64,000 nt of DNA from Cytophagales bacterium. Its GTDB lineage: Bacteria > Bacteroidota > Bacteroidia > Cytophagales > Cyclobacteriaceae. The stretch lies in NCBI GenBank assembly GCA_022360015.1, contig JAKSDQ010000288.1:160271-224270 (forward strand), read 5' to 3'. The translations under genes were made by a program, and so were the position numbers. Position 1 is the stretch's first letter. The number at the start of each line of letters is the position of its first letter. The notes below the pieces were generated by a model, which was given only the letters and a program-made list of their open reading frames with translations, searched no databases and was not told the DNA's origin. Positions 7,187 through 17,440 of the stretch are shown in pieces.

Positions 7187-8350
7187 ATGGCAGAAGTAAC
7201 TTTTAGCAAGGCCGAATTAGAAAGGTATAGCAGGCATCTGATCATACCTGAGTTTAACATCGAGGGGCAAAGAAAATTAAAAGAGGCAAAAGTTCTGGTA
7301 GTGGGAACAGGCGGGCTGGGTGCCCCGTTGATTCAATATCTCTCGGCCGCCGGAGTTGGTACCATAGGCATTGTGGATTTTGATGTGGTTGACGACAGTA
7401 ATTTGCAAAGGCAGGTGCTATTCACCAGCGCGGACGTCGGCAGACCCAAGGTAGAAGTTGCCAAAGAAAGAATTGAGGCACAAAACCCGTTTATCCAAAT
7501 CATCACTTACAATACCCAGTTGACTTCTGAAAATGCCCTGGAAATCATCAGGGACTACGACGTTGTAGCAGATGGCACGGACAATTTCCCGACCAGGTAT
7601 CTGGTCAACGATGCTTGTGTCCTTTCAGACAAAGTCAATGTCTATGCATCTATTTTCCGTTTTGACGGACAGGTGAGTGTTTTCAATCATCTCCATGAGG
7701 ATGGGACAAGGGGGCCCAACTACAGGGATTTATTCCCTAGTCCACCGCCACCTGGTTTGGTACCTAGCTGTGCAGAGGGGGGTGTACTGGGTGTATTGCC
7801 GGGAATTATCGGAAGTCTCCAGGCCAATGAAGTGATAAAGGTGATCACTGGCATTGGGGAGCCCCTGTCGGGACGAATGTTTATCTTTGACGCACTGAGC
7901 TTCGAAACCAGGACTTTGAATTTGAGAAAAGACGAGAAAAACCCGTTAAACGGCAAAAACCCTACTCAGACTGAACTGATTGACTACGAAATGTTTTGTG
8001 GAATCGGACAGGAGAACGGACAGACTGCTAACGTAAAAGAAATTACCGTAAAAGAACTGGAATCATGGCAGGCGGAGAAAAAAGATTTTCAGTTGATCGA
8101 TGTCAGGGAAGGATATGAATATGATATCGCTAATCTGGGTGGAGAGCTGATTCCACTGGCGAAGGTTGAAAAAGCCGTGAATAAAATTGCCTCTGACAAA
8201 GAGGTGGTGATTCATTGCAGAAGTGGAAAACGCAGTGCAGATGCCATCCAGTTATTAGAACAGAAATACGGATTCAAAAATTTATATAATTTAAAAGGTG
8301 GAATACTTGCCTACGCCGATGAAATAGACCAATCATTGGCCAAATATTAA
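7187..8350 (+). CDS. moeZ: E1-like adenylyltransferase/sulfurtransferase with rhodanese domain (MoeZ type)
   Basis: 387 residues. The N-terminal ThiF/MoeB domain (about 10-250) has the ATP-binding GTGGLGAP at 40-47, the SNLQRQ motif, and the Cys195 region PSCAEGGVLGVLPGIIGS. A C-terminal rhodanese domain (about 283-385) has active-site Cys344 in HCRSGKRS. It adenylates the Gly-Gly carboxylate of the carrier and loads sulfur to make a thiocarboxylate. The two CxxC zinc pairs of MoeB are absent (NYRDLFP replaces CxxC, and YEMFCG stands where the second pair would be), as in MoeZ-type proteins. Last gene of the cys operon; a perfect 12-bp terminator hairpin starts 15 bp after its stop. Confidence 0.9.
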   Translation: MAEVTFSKAELERYSRHLIIPEFNIEGQRKLKEAKVLVVGTGGLGAPLIQYLSAAGVGTIGIVDFDVVDDSNLQRQVLFTSADVGRPKVEVAKERIEAQNPFIQIITYNTQLTSENALEIIRDYDVVADGTDNFPTRYLVNDACVLSDKVNVYASIFRFDGQVSVFNHLHEDGTRGPNYRDLFPSPPPPGLVPSCAEGGVLGVLPGIIGSLQANEVIKVITGIGEPLSGRMFIFDALSFETRTLNLRKDEKNPLNGKNPTQTELIDYEMFCGIGQENGQTANVKEITVKELESWQAEKKDFQLIDVREGYEYDIANLGGELIPLAKVEKAVNKIASDKEVVIHCRSGKRSADAIQLLEQKYGFKNLYNLKGGILAYADEIDQSLAKY

Positions 8351-8364
8351 TTTGCATGGTAAAA

Positions 8365-8408
8365 GAAAGGGGCAAGACCATGAAAGCTAACCTTGCCCCT
8401 TTCCTGTT
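8365..8408 (+). terminator. Intrinsic terminator after the cys operon
   Basis: Perfect 12-bp stem GAAAGGGGCAAG (8365-8376) / CTTGCCCCTTTC (8392-8403), followed by a T-rich stretch. The other strand also has T-rich sequence beyond the stem, so it may work in both directions and also stop the convergent lysS transcript. Confidence 0.85.
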
Positions 8409-8493
8409 TTCATTTTTCTTAAATCACGGCGTATCCAAGGTTAAACCTGCCTGCCCTCCTGAAACTCTTGCCATTTTCCACCCATTAATTATT

Positions 8494-8541
8494 CCCTCTT
8501 TGTGTCTTTGTGCCTCCGTGGTAAAAAATGGGTAACCACAA
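8494..8541. repeat. Palindromic intergenic repeat, copy 2 (CTTTGTG family)
   Basis: CTTTGTGTCTTTGTGCCTCC followed by GTGGT and then the inverted arm ACCACAAAGGCAC (11 of 13 matching to GTGCCTCCGTGGT). It is related to the copies at 2128 and 30738 and lies between the cys operon and lysS. Confidence 0.7.
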
Positions 8542-8561
8542 AGGCACCAAAAACTTTGCCG

Positions 8562-8582
8562 AAAACGTTGTGTAACAGCCAC
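8562..8582 (-). repeat. Copy of the 21-bp dispersed motif
   Basis: Read on the minus strand it is GTGGCTGTTACACAACGTTT plus one T, 19/21 identical to the copy at 58580-58600 and close to 1079-1099. It directly follows a CTTTGTG palindrome. Confidence 0.45.
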
Positions 8583-8602
8583 ACCTGCCGGTGCCTGCCA
8601 CC

Positions 8603-10333
8603 CTATACCAACCAACTTTTCACCTCCTCCAAATCTGGATTTTTCACCTCCTTCAGTTTCATTTTCTTCCGCATTCCGCAAACATCATTAAAAAGCTTAT
8701 TGGGATTAGACTGTTTTAACTGTTCGATAGTTACCAAACCCAACTTCTGTAAAACAGGCACCAGCTCTTCCCTGACACCTACATCCACAAAATCCTTTTC
8801 GGTAGCATGTTGAGGCCTTTTTTCAGGTTTCATTTGAGGAAAGAATATAACATCCTGAATAGACGGCGAATTTGTCATGATCATCGCCAACCGGTCAATC
8901 CCTACTCCCAGACCAGCCGTTGGCGGCATTCCGTATTCCAGCGCCCTGAGAAAATCCTCATCCAACACCATCGCCTCATCATCTCCTCTTTTGCCTAATT
9001 CCAGTTGTTCTTCAAATCTATTCCTTTGATCGACAGGATCATTCAACTCTGAAAAAGCATTACAAATCTCCTTACCATTACAAATGGTCTCGAACCTCTC
9101 TACAAGTCCTTCTTTTTCCCTATGTTTTTTTGCCAATGGGGACATTTCCACCGGATAGTCTGTGATGTAGGTAGGCTGAATTAATAACGGTTCACAACAC
9201 GTCCCAAAGATCTCATCTATCAGTTTACCCTTGCCCATAGTATCATCCACAGGCACATTAAGCTTTTTACACACTTCCCGCAGTTCCCGCTCATTCATAT
9301 CTGAAATGTCAATCCCCGTAAAATGTTCAATAGCTTCAAACATGGTATACCTTTTCCAGGGCCTTTTAAAATCGATCATATGCGCTCCCACCTGCACCTT
9401 TGTGGTGCCATGCAGATCAAGCGCCGCTTTTTCAATCATTTCCTCCACCAAATCCATCATCCAATTGTAATCTTTGTAAGCAACATACAATTCGACCTGC
9501 GTAAACTCCGGATTGTGAAAGCGCGACATACCTTCATTTCTAAAATCTTTGGCAAATTCAAAAACACCATCAAACCCTCCGACAATAAGCCTTTTTAAAT
9601 AAAGCTCATTGGCAATTCTAAGGTATAGGGTCATATCCAGGGTATTATGATGCGTTTTGAAGGGCCTCGCTGCCGCTCCCCCGTATAAAGGCTGAAGAAC
9701 AGGGGTTTCCACTTCAAGATAACCCTTTTCGGTCAAAAAATTCCTAATAGAATTTATCAGCCATGTTCTCTGTAAAAACGTTTTCTTCACTTCCGGATTG
9801 ACTACCAAATCCACATAGCGCTGCCTGTACCTGAGCTCCGGGTCGGTAAAAGCATCATAGGTTTGCACATTTCCCTGCCCATCCTCAGCGTGTTTCACAA
9901 TGGGCAAAGGCTTCAGCGATTTGGAAAGCAATTTCAGCTCAATAACATGAATGGAGATCTCCCCTACCTGGGTTTTAAACACAAATCCATTCAACCCAAT
10001 AATATCTCCAATATCCAATAATTTCTTAAAAACGGTATTATACAAAGTTTTATCTTCCCCAGGACAAATATCATCCCTTCTGACATAGAATTGGATTCTT
10101 CCCTTTTCATCCTGTATTTCCGCGAAGGAGGCCGATCCCATAATCCTCCGGCTCATTAGCCTTCCGGCAATGGATATTTCCTTAAAACTATCCGGATCGC
10201 TTTCAAAATTGGCTTTTATCTGCTCTGTGGTCACATTTACCTCAAATGATTCACTTGGATAGGGTGCTATACCTAACTCCAGCAAATGCTCTCTTTCCTT
10301 ACGTCTTTGTATCTCTTGTTCGCTTAGATGCAT
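8603..10333 (-). CDS. lysS: Lysyl-tRNA synthetase, class II
   Basis: 576 residues from the ATG at 10333 ([20 protein letters not shown], the family N-terminus); an upstream ATG at 10366 would add eleven hydrophobic residues and is less likely. An OB-fold anticodon-binding domain (about 50-180) precedes the class II catalytic core with motif 2 ([18 protein letters not shown]) and motif 3 ([11 protein letters not shown]). It charges tRNA-Lys in the cytoplasm. The C-terminus extends about 75 residues beyond motif 3, ending in a helical Lys-rich segment, an extension seen in Bacteroidota LysRS. Monocistronic and convergent with the cys operon. Confidence 0.96.
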   Translation of the reverse strand: MHLSEQEIQRRKEREHLLELGIAPYPSESFEVNVTTEQIKANFESDPDSFKEISIAGRLMSRRIMGSASFAEIQDEKGRIQFYVRRDDICPGEDKTLYNTVFKKLLDIGDIIGLNGFVFKTQVGEISIHVIELKLLSKSLKPLPIVKHAEDGQGNVQTYDAFTDPELRYRQRYVDLVVNPEVKKTFLQRTWLINSIRNFLTEKGYLEVETPVLQPLYGGAAARPFKTHHNTLDMTLYLRIANELYLKRLIVGGFDGVFEFAKDFRNEGMSRFHNPEFTQVELYVAYKDYNWMMDLVEEMIEKAALDLHGTTKVQVGAHMIDFKRPWKRYTMFEAIEHFTGIDISDMNERELREVCKKLNVPVDDTMGKGKLIDEIFGTCCEPLLIQPTYITDYPVEMSPLAKKHREKEGLVERFETICNGKEICNAFSELNDPVDQRNRFEEQLELGKRGDDEAMVLDEDFLRALEYGMPPTAGLGVGIDRLAMIMTNSPSIQDVIFFPQMKPEKRPQHATEKDFVDVGVREELVPVLQKLGLVTIEQLKQSNPNKLFNDVCGMRKKMKLKEVKNPDLEEVKSWLV

Positions 10334-10706
10334 GATTAGTTTGTTTAGAAATGCAAAAATAAACAAGTTTTGGTGGTAAAAAAGCAGAAACAGATTAGTT
10401 GTTACATTTGAGGGGAAGGGCTGCGGATCTCGGGTTGCCTTCCCCGCACTACACCTTCAAAAATCTCTATGGAAATTACATAATTTTTAATTTATATGGC
10501 AACAATTTTTCGCAGCTGTCAGTTAAATAAGTACTTCATATCGCTTAGTATTAAATATTTAATAACCATTTCATTATCGATTTTCAGGTTTTTTTTGTAA
10601 ATATCATCCTTACTTTACATTGTAATACTTAGTTTTGAAGTGTAATTTGAGTCCACGATTATATTCTGTATCTTTACATAAGTTTAAACTTTAAAATATA
10701 CTAGAC
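10334..10706. other. Intergenic region lysS/tatA
   Basis: Divergent spacer. It holds a GC-rich hairpin at 10412-10445 (GGGGAAGG ... CCTTCCCC, 18-base loop) without a T-run, so probably not a terminator, and the well-formed tatA promoter at 10646-10676. No gene is seen. Confidence 0.5.
10646..10676 (+). promoter_or_regulatory. Bacteroidota-type promoter of tatA-gatA
   Basis: TTTG (10646-10649), 19-base spacer, TATCTTTA (10669-10676): a seven-of-eight match to TAnnTTTG at the ideal spacing. The start of tatA is 30 bp downstream. Confidence 0.7.
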
Positions 10707-10907
10707 ATGCATGCATTATTAGCAATAGGAGGTTTGCCAGGAGGAATGGAATGGATACTGATTGTATTGGTAATATTAATTTTCTTCGGGGCAAAGAAAA
10801 TTCCTGAATTGGCCAGAGGTCTGGGCAAAGGTATCAGAGAGTTCAAGGACGCCACAAAAGAAGTAAAAAAAGAGATAGAAGAAGGGGAAAAGACGGTTAA
10901 AGAATAG
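10707..10907 (+). CDS. tatA: Twin-arginine translocase subunit TatA/TatE
   Basis: 66 residues. A short N-terminal segment is followed by one membrane helix (about 14-28), the hinge FFGAKKIPELARGLGKG that marks TatA/Hcf106 proteins, an amphipathic helix and a charged Lys/Glu tail. It forms the pore-like oligomer of the Tat system that exports folded proteins. Its TAG stop overlaps the GTG start of gatA (TAGTG), so the two are translationally coupled. tatC is not in the window. Confidence 0.93.
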   Translation: MHALLAIGGLPGGMEWILIVLVILIFFGAKKIPELARGLGKGIREFKDATKEVKKEIEEGEKTVKE

Positions 10908-12337
10908 TGGTATCGGTAAATTATTCTTCCCTTGAGGCTATACAGGATGAGATCAGAAAAGGGGATCTGAACTGTGTCTCAATGGTCAGACATTACCTTC
11001 AAAACATTGAAGAAAAGCGTCATCTTAATGTATTTTTAGAAGTATACAAAGATGAGGCACTGGCAAGGGCAGAAGAAATTGACCTTAAATTCAGTCAGGG
11101 AACCCAGGGCAGGCTGGCAGGGTTAGTTGTGGGTTTAAAGGATCTGCTTTGTTATAAAGATCACCGAATACAAGGAGGAAGTAAGATTCTGGAGGGATTT
11201 GAATCGCAGTTTTCAGCAACTGCCGTAAAAAGACTGATAGCAGAAGATGCTATCATCATAGGAAGGCAAAATTGCGACGAATTCGGGATGGGTTCTTCCA
11301 ATGAGAATTCACCCTTCGGTCCTACGCTGAACGAGATGGACAACACCAGGGTTCCGGGAGGATCTTCGGGGGCGAGTGCCGTGTCGGTTCAGGCAGATAT
11401 GTGTCAGGTAGCGTTGGGCTCAGATACCGGTGGGTCGGTCAGACAACCGGCAGCATTTTGCGGAATTATTGGTTTGAAACCAACTTATTCCAGAATATCG
11501 AGGCATGGTTTGATTGCGTATGCCTCATCATTCGACACGATTGGCATTTTTTCAAAAAGCATTGAAGATAATGCGCTAGTACTGGAAGTAATTGCCGGAA
11601 AAGATGATTACGACAGTACTGTTTCGCAGAAAAAAGTAGAAAACTATACAGGGGCCATTAGCTATGATAAAAAAGCCAGGGTCGCCTACCTTAAAGAGAC
11701 TTTTGAAAGTGAGGGTTTAAATAATGATATAAAAGAAAAAACCCTTGGCACGTTGGATTTTTTAAGAAGAGAAGGACATAGCGTGGATGAAATAGTATTT
11801 CCTTTGATGAAATATGCCCTTCCGACTTATTATATTTTGACTACTGCCGAAGCTAGCTCTAATTTATCCAGATACGATGGTGTGAAGTACGGGTATCGGA
11901 GTCCAAAGGGAAAAGATTTGCTTTCCATGTATAAAAAAAGCAGATCGGAAGGGTTTGGACCGGAAGTAATAAGAAGAATTATGCTGGGGACTTTTGTTTT
12001 AAGTGCCAGCTACTACGACGCTTATTACACCAAAGCGCAAAAGGTAAGAAGGCTGATTAAGGATCAGACACAGTCGATCCTTTCAGATTACGATTTTATT
12101 ATTTTGCCAACAACCCCCACGCCTCCTTTTAAAATCGGGGAGAAAAAAAACGACCCGCTTGAGATGTATCTGGCTGACTTGTTTACTGTACAGGCCTCTG
12201 TGGCTGGTATTCCCGCTGTATCCATTCCTAATGGGACTGATAAAGACGGATTACCCATAGGGCTGCAAATAATGACGAATGATTTCAAGGAAAAGGAACT
12301 TTTTTCGTTTAGTAAGTATATATTAGATAAACAGTAG
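10907..12337 (+). CDS. gatA: Glutamyl/aspartyl-tRNA amidotransferase subunit A (amidase signature family)
   Basis: 476 residues from a GTG that overlaps the tatA stop. The amidase catalytic triad is visible: Lys78 (GLKDLLC), cis-Ser153 (GGSSGAS) and nucleophile Ser177 (DTGGSVRQPAAF). The segment NCDEFGMGSSNENSPFGPT is typical of GatA rather than of general amidases. GatA releases ammonia from glutamine so that GatB can convert Glu-tRNA-Gln or Asp-tRNA-Asn. gatB and gatC are not nearby. A related amidase remains possible, but motif detail favours GatA. Confidence 0.85.
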   Translation: MVSVNYSSLEAIQDEIRKGDLNCVSMVRHYLQNIEEKRHLNVFLEVYKDEALARAEEIDLKFSQGTQGRLAGLVVGLKDLLCYKDHRIQGGSKILEGFESQFSATAVKRLIAEDAIIIGRQNCDEFGMGSSNENSPFGPTLNEMDNTRVPGGSSGASAVSVQADMCQVALGSDTGGSVRQPAAFCGIIGLKPTYSRISRHGLIAYASSFDTIGIFSKSIEDNALVLEVIAGKDDYDSTVSQKKVENYTGAISYDKKARVAYLKETFESEGLNNDIKEKTLGTLDFLRREGHSVDEIVFPLMKYALPTYYILTTAEASSNLSRYDGVKYGYRSPKGKDLLSMYKKSRSEGFGPEVIRRIMLGTFVLSASYYDAYYTKAQKVRRLIKDQTQSILSDYDFIILPTTPTPPFKIGEKKNDPLEMYLADLFTVQASVAGIPAVSIPNGTDKDGLPIGLQIMTNDFKEKELFSFSKYILDKQ

Positions 12338-12350
12338 CTTTTTTTAAGAT

Positions 12351-13787
12351 ATGGTAAAGGTTAGTGCAAAATGGGTATTAGTGGTTCTGCTGGGTTTTAC
12401 AGTAAGGGATGGTAGTTTTGGACAAGAAATCAAACTTGACCATGATACCATTGATATACATCAGCCCGATTCCCTGATGATAGAAGATACACCGCAGGTT
12501 TTTGTATCTCCCGATTATATTCCCGATGTACCTTTTGATCTTGTAGGAGACAGGCTTTCCTGTCTTGAAAAAGATATCCCTCTGAATTATAATAGCCGGG
12601 TACGAGGTTTCATAGAATACTTTGCCGTAAGGAACCGGGCGTATACGCAGAGAATGATTAACCGGAAAAACCTGTATTTCCCCATTTTTGAAAAGTATCT
12701 TAAAAAATATGGGCTACCTGACGAATTGAAATACCTGGCCATTGTCGAATCCGGGTTGGAACCCGGTGCTACCTCCAGAGTCGGCGCGGGAGGTTTATGG
12801 CAATTTATGCCGGCAACCGGAAGGTTGTACGGACTTAATCAGGATTGGTATATTGATGAAAGAAGAGATCCGGAAAAAGCTACCGAAGCGGCCTGCAAAT
12901 ATCTAAAATTTCTTTACGATTATTTTGATGACTGGGAACTGGCCCTGGCCGCTTACAACTCAGGGCCTGGCAACGTAAGAAAGGCCATACGCCGGTCGGG
13001 TTACAAGAAAAAATTCTGGGAAGTATACCGCTACCTTAAAAGGGAAACCAGATCGTATGTGCCCCAGTTTGTGGCAGTGACGTACGTGTTGAACTATGCA
13101 GATGAGCATAATTTCCATCAGGATAGCCTGTTGTATGCCTGGGAAACCGACACCATCACAGTCAATAAATACCTGAATCTTGAAACGTTTGCGAGTTTAA
13201 CCAACATTTGTCTGGAAGACCTGGCCCGGCTTAACCCGGAGCTAAAACGTAGCGCGGTACCGGATTACGTAAAAAACTATCCGTTAAAAATACCGGCTGA
13301 TAAATACAATTTCATTGATTACAAAAGGTCTTACATTCTTGACTCAGCCAACAGAAAGGGCCGGAAAGAACTAGAGTTTATTGCCAAAAACAGTGTTGGC
13401 AGCACTTATGGAAAGAAAAAGGTGGTCCATAGGGTGAGAAGAGGTGACGTGATCGGAAAGATTGCGGAAAGGTACAAGGTCAGGGTGTCTGATATCAGGG
13501 CCTGGAATAACTTAAGAGGCAATACAATAAGAATTGATCAGCGGCTGGCTGTCTGGGTAAGACCGGATCAGGTAAATAAAGTGAACAGGCCGGTGATGGC
13601 TAAGAACGCCAGCCCGCAGCAGCAAATCGATCTTAAAAATGCCAGGGTTTTATACAAGGTACAACCAGGAGATACATTGTGGGATATCTCCAGAAAATAT
13701 AAAAATCTGAGCATTGATAAAATTAAGAAACTAAATAATTTGAAAACCAATAAAATCAAACCAGGCCAGACATTGGTACTGGGGTAA
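12351..13787 (+). CDS. Membrane-bound lytic murein transglycosylase, MltD-like, with LysM domains
   Basis: 478 residues with an N-terminal signal segment (about 1-24). The SLT catalytic domain (about 95-260) shows the catalytic Glu in AIVESGLEPGATSRVGAGG, followed by LWQFMPATGRLYGL, and a downstream ALAAYNSGPGNVRKAI motif. Two LysM peptidoglycan-binding repeats close the protein (VHRVRRGDVIGKIAERYKV and VLYKVQPGDTLWDISRKYKN). It cleaves the glycan backbone in the periplasm during wall remodelling. It follows gatA by 13 bp and may be co-transcribed with tatA-gatA. Confidence 0.92.
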   Translation: MVKVSAKWVLVVLLGFTVRDGSFGQEIKLDHDTIDIHQPDSLMIEDTPQVFVSPDYIPDVPFDLVGDRLSCLEKDIPLNYNSRVRGFIEYFAVRNRAYTQRMINRKNLYFPIFEKYLKKYGLPDELKYLAIVESGLEPGATSRVGAGGLWQFMPATGRLYGLNQDWYIDERRDPEKATEAACKYLKFLYDYFDDWELALAAYNSGPGNVRKAIRRSGYKKKFWEVYRYLKRETRSYVPQFVAVTYVLNYADEHNFHQDSLLYAWETDTITVNKYLNLETFASLTNICLEDLARLNPELKRSAVPDYVKNYPLKIPADKYNFIDYKRSYILDSANRKGRKELEFIAKNSVGSTYGKKKVVHRVRRGDVIGKIAERYKVRVSDIRAWNNLRGNTIRIDQRLAVWVRPDQVNKVNRPVMAKNASPQQQIDLKNARVLYKVQPGDTLWDISRKYKNLSIDKIKKLNNLKTNKIKPGQTLVLG

Positions 13788-13983
13788 AACTTTAAGCACA
13801 TTTTCCACCCTGCCCAGGTCCCCGGAACCTACCATTTATCCAGTGGCACAGGTTAAATTATTGTGACTTTTTCGCTGTCTTGTTATTATTTAATTAATAT
13901 CTGTCAACGAATATTTAATTAGATATTTTTAAAACCTTTACGGATTTATTTAATTTAAGACGCTATTGAAAATAGACCTTCAA

Positions 13984-15099
13984 ATGAGAAGATTAAACAA
14001 AGCAAGCAAGCTTTTAAGAAATGGTGTGATGGTCGCACTTTCTTTTCTGATTCTGAGCTGCGGTGAACAAATTGAAAAAGGGAATAAAGACCTTCTTCCC
14101 GATGCGGCCGGTGAAATTACCGAGGTGTTGGTCGTGATCGATTCAGCGAAATGGGCAGGGCCGGTGGGCAGGTTTTTCAGAGAATCCCTGGGTGCCCCTA
14201 TCCCGGGCCTGCCGCAGGATGAGCCTCAATTTACCCTCAGAAGGATTGATCCCCTCAAAATGAATGACGTCTTGAAAGTTGCCAGAAGTATCATTTATGT
14301 TACCATTCTGAATGACCTTAGCAGGGCAGGAATTTTTATGAGGAATAATGTAACTCCCGAATCCATAGCGCGAATTAAAAATGAGCCGGAACTGTTTATG
14401 TATACCAAACAGGATGAATACGCCAGAGGCCAGGAGATTACTCACCTTTTTGGCACCGATGATGAATCCCTGTTAAAGAATCTTAATAAAAATAAGGACC
14501 GGTTAATGAACTATTTTGTGCAGATCGCCAAAGACCGGACCAAGACAGATTTGTACAGAACCGGTGAAAAGAAAAAGCTAAGCGAAGGAATCGCGGATAA
14601 ATACAAGTTTTCTTTAAGAGTACCGGATGGCTACCGCATTGCTGATGAACAAGATGACTTTTTATGGCTTAGGTACCTCGATAAAGACGTAGATAAAAGT
14701 ATTTTTGTTTATTTTACCGATTACACCACCCAGGATGTTTTTAAAGAAGAAAACCTATTGGCCTTAAGGGAAAAAATTACCTCCACTTACCTCAGAGACG
14801 TGGAAAAACCGGAAATATATATAACTTATCAGGATATTTTGCCAATGAAAGCACAGGCCACAACTTTTCATGACGAATTTGCCATGAAAGCTTTCGGGTT
14901 ATGGAAAGCCAGTGACAATTCATTGGGTGGCCCCTACAGGAGTTATACATTTGTGGATCAAAAGCTTAACCGGTTATATTATATGGAAGCGTACGTAACA
15001 GCCCCGGGAATGGATAAGCGGGAAGCGCTCATGGAGTTAGAAGTAATCATGTCAACATTTAAGAGCCAGACGCAGTTAGAAAATGAGATTAATTCTTAA
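13984..15099 (+). CDS. DUF4837 family lipoprotein
   Basis: About 371 residues from the ATG at 13984; an in-frame TTG at 13966 is less convincing. A signal peptide ends in a lipobox (FLILSCGEQ), so the mature protein is lipid-anchored. The body, including ITEVLVVIDSAKWAGPVG near the N-terminus and repeated AxxF/YV strands, matches the DUF4837 family that is widespread in Bacteroidota and has no known function. It lies upstream of maeB by 46 bp. The name is by recollection of family features; no search was run. Confidence 0.75.
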   Translation: MRRLNKASKLLRNGVMVALSFLILSCGEQIEKGNKDLLPDAAGEITEVLVVIDSAKWAGPVGRFFRESLGAPIPGLPQDEPQFTLRRIDPLKMNDVLKVARSIIYVTILNDLSRAGIFMRNNVTPESIARIKNEPELFMYTKQDEYARGQEITHLFGTDDESLLKNLNKNKDRLMNYFVQIAKDRTKTDLYRTGEKKKLSEGIADKYKFSLRVPDGYRIADEQDDFLWLRYLDKDVDKSIFVYFTDYTTQDVFKEENLLALREKITSTYLRDVEKPEIYITYQDILPMKAQATTFHDEFAMKAFGLWKASDNSLGGPYRSYTFVDQKLNRLYYMEAYVTAPGMDKREALMELEVIMSTFKSQTQLENEINS

Positions 15100-15145
15100 T
15101 ATTGTGTTTCAGCTAAATTTCAAAATAAGCCCAATCTATTAACTT

Positions 15146-17440
15146 ATGTCAATAAAAATCAGGAAAGAGGACGCCTTGAACTATCACACCCAGGGCCAGC
15201 CTGGAAAAATAGAGGTGATTCCTACTAAAATCTTAAGTACACAACTTGATCTTGCATTGGCATACTCACCCGGTGTAGCAGAACCCTGTCTGGAAATAGC
15301 GGATAATGAGGAAAATGTCTACAAATATACTTCAAAAGGAAATCTCGTAGGCGTTATTTCTAATGGCACCGCTGTACTCGGGCTGGGTAATATCGGTCCG
15401 GAAGCCTCAAAACCTGTCATGGAAGGAAAGGGAGTCCTGTTTAAAAAGTTTGCAGGCATCGATGTGTTCGACATCGAGATCAATGAAGAGGATCCGGATG
15501 CTTTTATTAAAATTGTTAAATCACTTGAGCCAACCTTCGGGGGAATCAACCTGGAAGATATAAAAGCACCGGAAAGTTTTAAAATTGAGGCATCACTAAG
15601 GGATCAGATGAATATCCCCGTCATGCATGACGATCAGCATGGCACCGCTATTATTTCAAGTGCTGGTCTTTTAAACGCCTTGATCCTGGTTGAGAAAAAG
15701 ATTGATGACCTATATATAGTGGTCAACGGGGCGGGTGCATCAGCTATTGCATGTACCAAACTCTATGCGGCATTGGGAGCAAAAAAAGAAAACATAGTCA
15801 TGCTGGACAGTGCCGGTGTGGTCAGAAAAGACAGGGAGAATCTGGATCCGGTCAAGGCCGAATTTGCTACCGGAAAGGACTTAAATACACTGGATGAAGC
15901 CATAAAAGGCGCTGATATGTTTTTAGGGCTATCCAAAGGTAATGTCCTCACACCGGAAAATGTGTTATCCATGGCAAAAGATCCAATCGTTTTTGCACTG
16001 GCTAACCCGGATCCTGAGATATCCTATCAATCCGCCATGGCTACCCGGAGCGATATCATCATGGCTACCGGAAGATCCGACCATCCCAACCAGATCAATA
16101 ATGTGTTGGGTTTTCCCTACATCTTCAGGGGGGCACTGGATGTGAGGGCCACTGCCATCAACGAAGAAATGAAACTGGCGGCAGTGAAAGCGCTGGCAGA
16201 TTTGTCAAGGGAACCCGTACCGGATTTAGTCAGCAAAGCCTATGGGCTGGACAAGCTGAAATTTGGTAAAGATTACCTCATTCCCAAACCACTGGACCCC
16301 CGGTTAATCACCACTATTTCACCAGCAGTAGCTAAGGCCGCGATAGACACCCGTGTAGCCAAATATCATATTAAAAACTGGGATCAGTACGAAATAGATT
16401 TGCAAAAAAGGATCGGAATAGATCAAAAAATCATTTCAAGGATCATAAACCGGGCTAAGAATAATCCTAAAAGGGTGGTATTCGCTGAAGCTGACAACTA
16501 TAAGATACTGAAAGCTGCGCAAACTGTCGCAGAAGAAGGCATAGGTATACCAATCCTGCTGGGCAATCAAAAGCATATAGACAAGCTGTGCGAGCAGTAC
16601 CACCTCGAACTACATAATTCCGAGATCATTGACACCTCCCGGGAGGAAGCCAAAACAGAAGAGTTTGGTAAAGTTTTGTATGAAAAAAGAAAACGCAAAG
16701 GTCTTACCTATTATGAAGGCAAAAAGCTGATGCGCGACAGAAACTATTTCGGCGCCATGATGGTGCAATGTGGGGAGGCTGATGCTTTGATCTCCGGCTT
16801 AACCAAAGATTATCCTAAAACCATACTCCCTGCCCTGCAAATCATTGGTACCGAAGAGGGAATCGACCGGGTCGCGGGTATGTATATCATTTCTACCAAA
16901 ATCGGTACATTTTTCTTTGCCGACACCACCGTAAATGTGGATCCGACAGCAGAAGAATTGGTGGATATAATCGGTCTTACTGCCAGGGGCGTACGTTTCT
17001 TCGATTATGAACCCCGTATTGCTGTGCTTTCTTATTCCAACTTTGGTTCCAGTAAGGGCCCTGTGCCTGGCAAGACCAGTAAGGCCGCTGAACTGGCCCG
17101 CAAAAAATATCCCGGTCTGACCATCGATGGAGACATTCAGGCCAATGTAGCCATTAACACGGACATACAACAATCCAACTACCCATTTAGTGAGCTGGCG
17201 AAAGAAGGTGCCAATACTTTTGTATTCCCTGATCTGGCCAGCGGTAATATCGCCTATAAAATGGTTATGGAGTTAGGTGGTGCCGAAGGAATTGGCCCCA
17301 TTTTGATGGGCATGAATAAACCTGTACATATCTTACAACTAGGCAGTTCAGTAAGAGAAATTGTAAATATGGTCGCCATCGCCGTAGTAGACGCGCAATG
17401 GGCAAAGAAAAAAGAAGCCAGGAAACCTGGGAAAAAATGA
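15146..17440 (+). CDS. maeB: NADP-dependent malic enzyme with C-terminal phosphotransacetylase-like domain
   Basis: 764 residues. The malic enzyme part (about 1-430) has [11 protein letters not shown], the metal-binding [14 protein letters not shown] and MHDDQHGTA, and the nucleotide-binding [12 protein letters not shown]. The last ~330 residues (from [18 protein letters not shown]) form a phosphotransacetylase-like domain, which in this fused family is regulatory and binds acetyl-CoA. It decarboxylates malate to pyruvate with NADP. The TGA stop overlaps the ruvA ATG (ATGA), so the two are coupled. Together with pyruvate carboxylase elsewhere in the window it serves the C3/C4 anaplerotic node. 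Confidence 0.95.
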   Translation: MSIKIRKEDALNYHTQGQPGKIEVIPTKILSTQLDLALAYSPGVAEPCLEIADNEENVYKYTSKGNLVGVISNGTAVLGLGNIGPEASKPVMEGKGVLFKKFAGIDVFDIEINEEDPDAFIKIVKSLEPTFGGINLEDIKAPESFKIEASLRDQMNIPVMHDDQHGTAIISSAGLLNALILVEKKIDDLYIVVNGAGASAIACTKLYAALGAKKENIVMLDSAGVVRKDRENLDPVKAEFATGKDLNTLDEAIKGADMFLGLSKGNVLTPENVLSMAKDPIVFALANPDPEISYQSAMATRSDIIMATGRSDHPNQINNVLGFPYIFRGALDVRATAINEEMKLAAVKALADLSREPVPDLVSKAYGLDKLKFGKDYLIPKPLDPRLITTISPAVAKAAIDTRVAKYHIKNWDQYEIDLQKRIGIDQKIISRIINRAKNNPKRVVFAEADNYKILKAAQTVAEEGIGIPILLGNQKHIDKLCEQYHLELHNSEIIDTSREEAKTEEFGKVLYEKRKRKGLTYYEGKKLMRDRNYFGAMMVQCGEADALISGLTKDYPKTILPALQIIGTEEGIDRVAGMYIISTKIGTFFFADTTVNVDPTAEELVDIIGLTARGVRFFDYEPRIAVLSYSNFGSSKGPVPGKTSKAAELARKKYPGLTIDGDIQANVAINTDIQQSNYPFSELAKEGANTFVFPDLASGNIAYKMVMELGGAEGIGPILMGMNKPVHILQLGSSVREIVNMVAIAVVDAQWAKKKEARKPGKK

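Noticed and set aside
8424..8681. Minus-strand frame between the cys operon terminator and lysS
   Set aside because: It is made of repeat sequence and overlaps the lysS 3' end in another frame.
10412..10445. GC-rich hairpin GGGGAAGG/CCTTCCCC as a terminator
   Set aside because: No T-run on either strand and an 18-base loop; it is kept only as a note in the intergenic entry.
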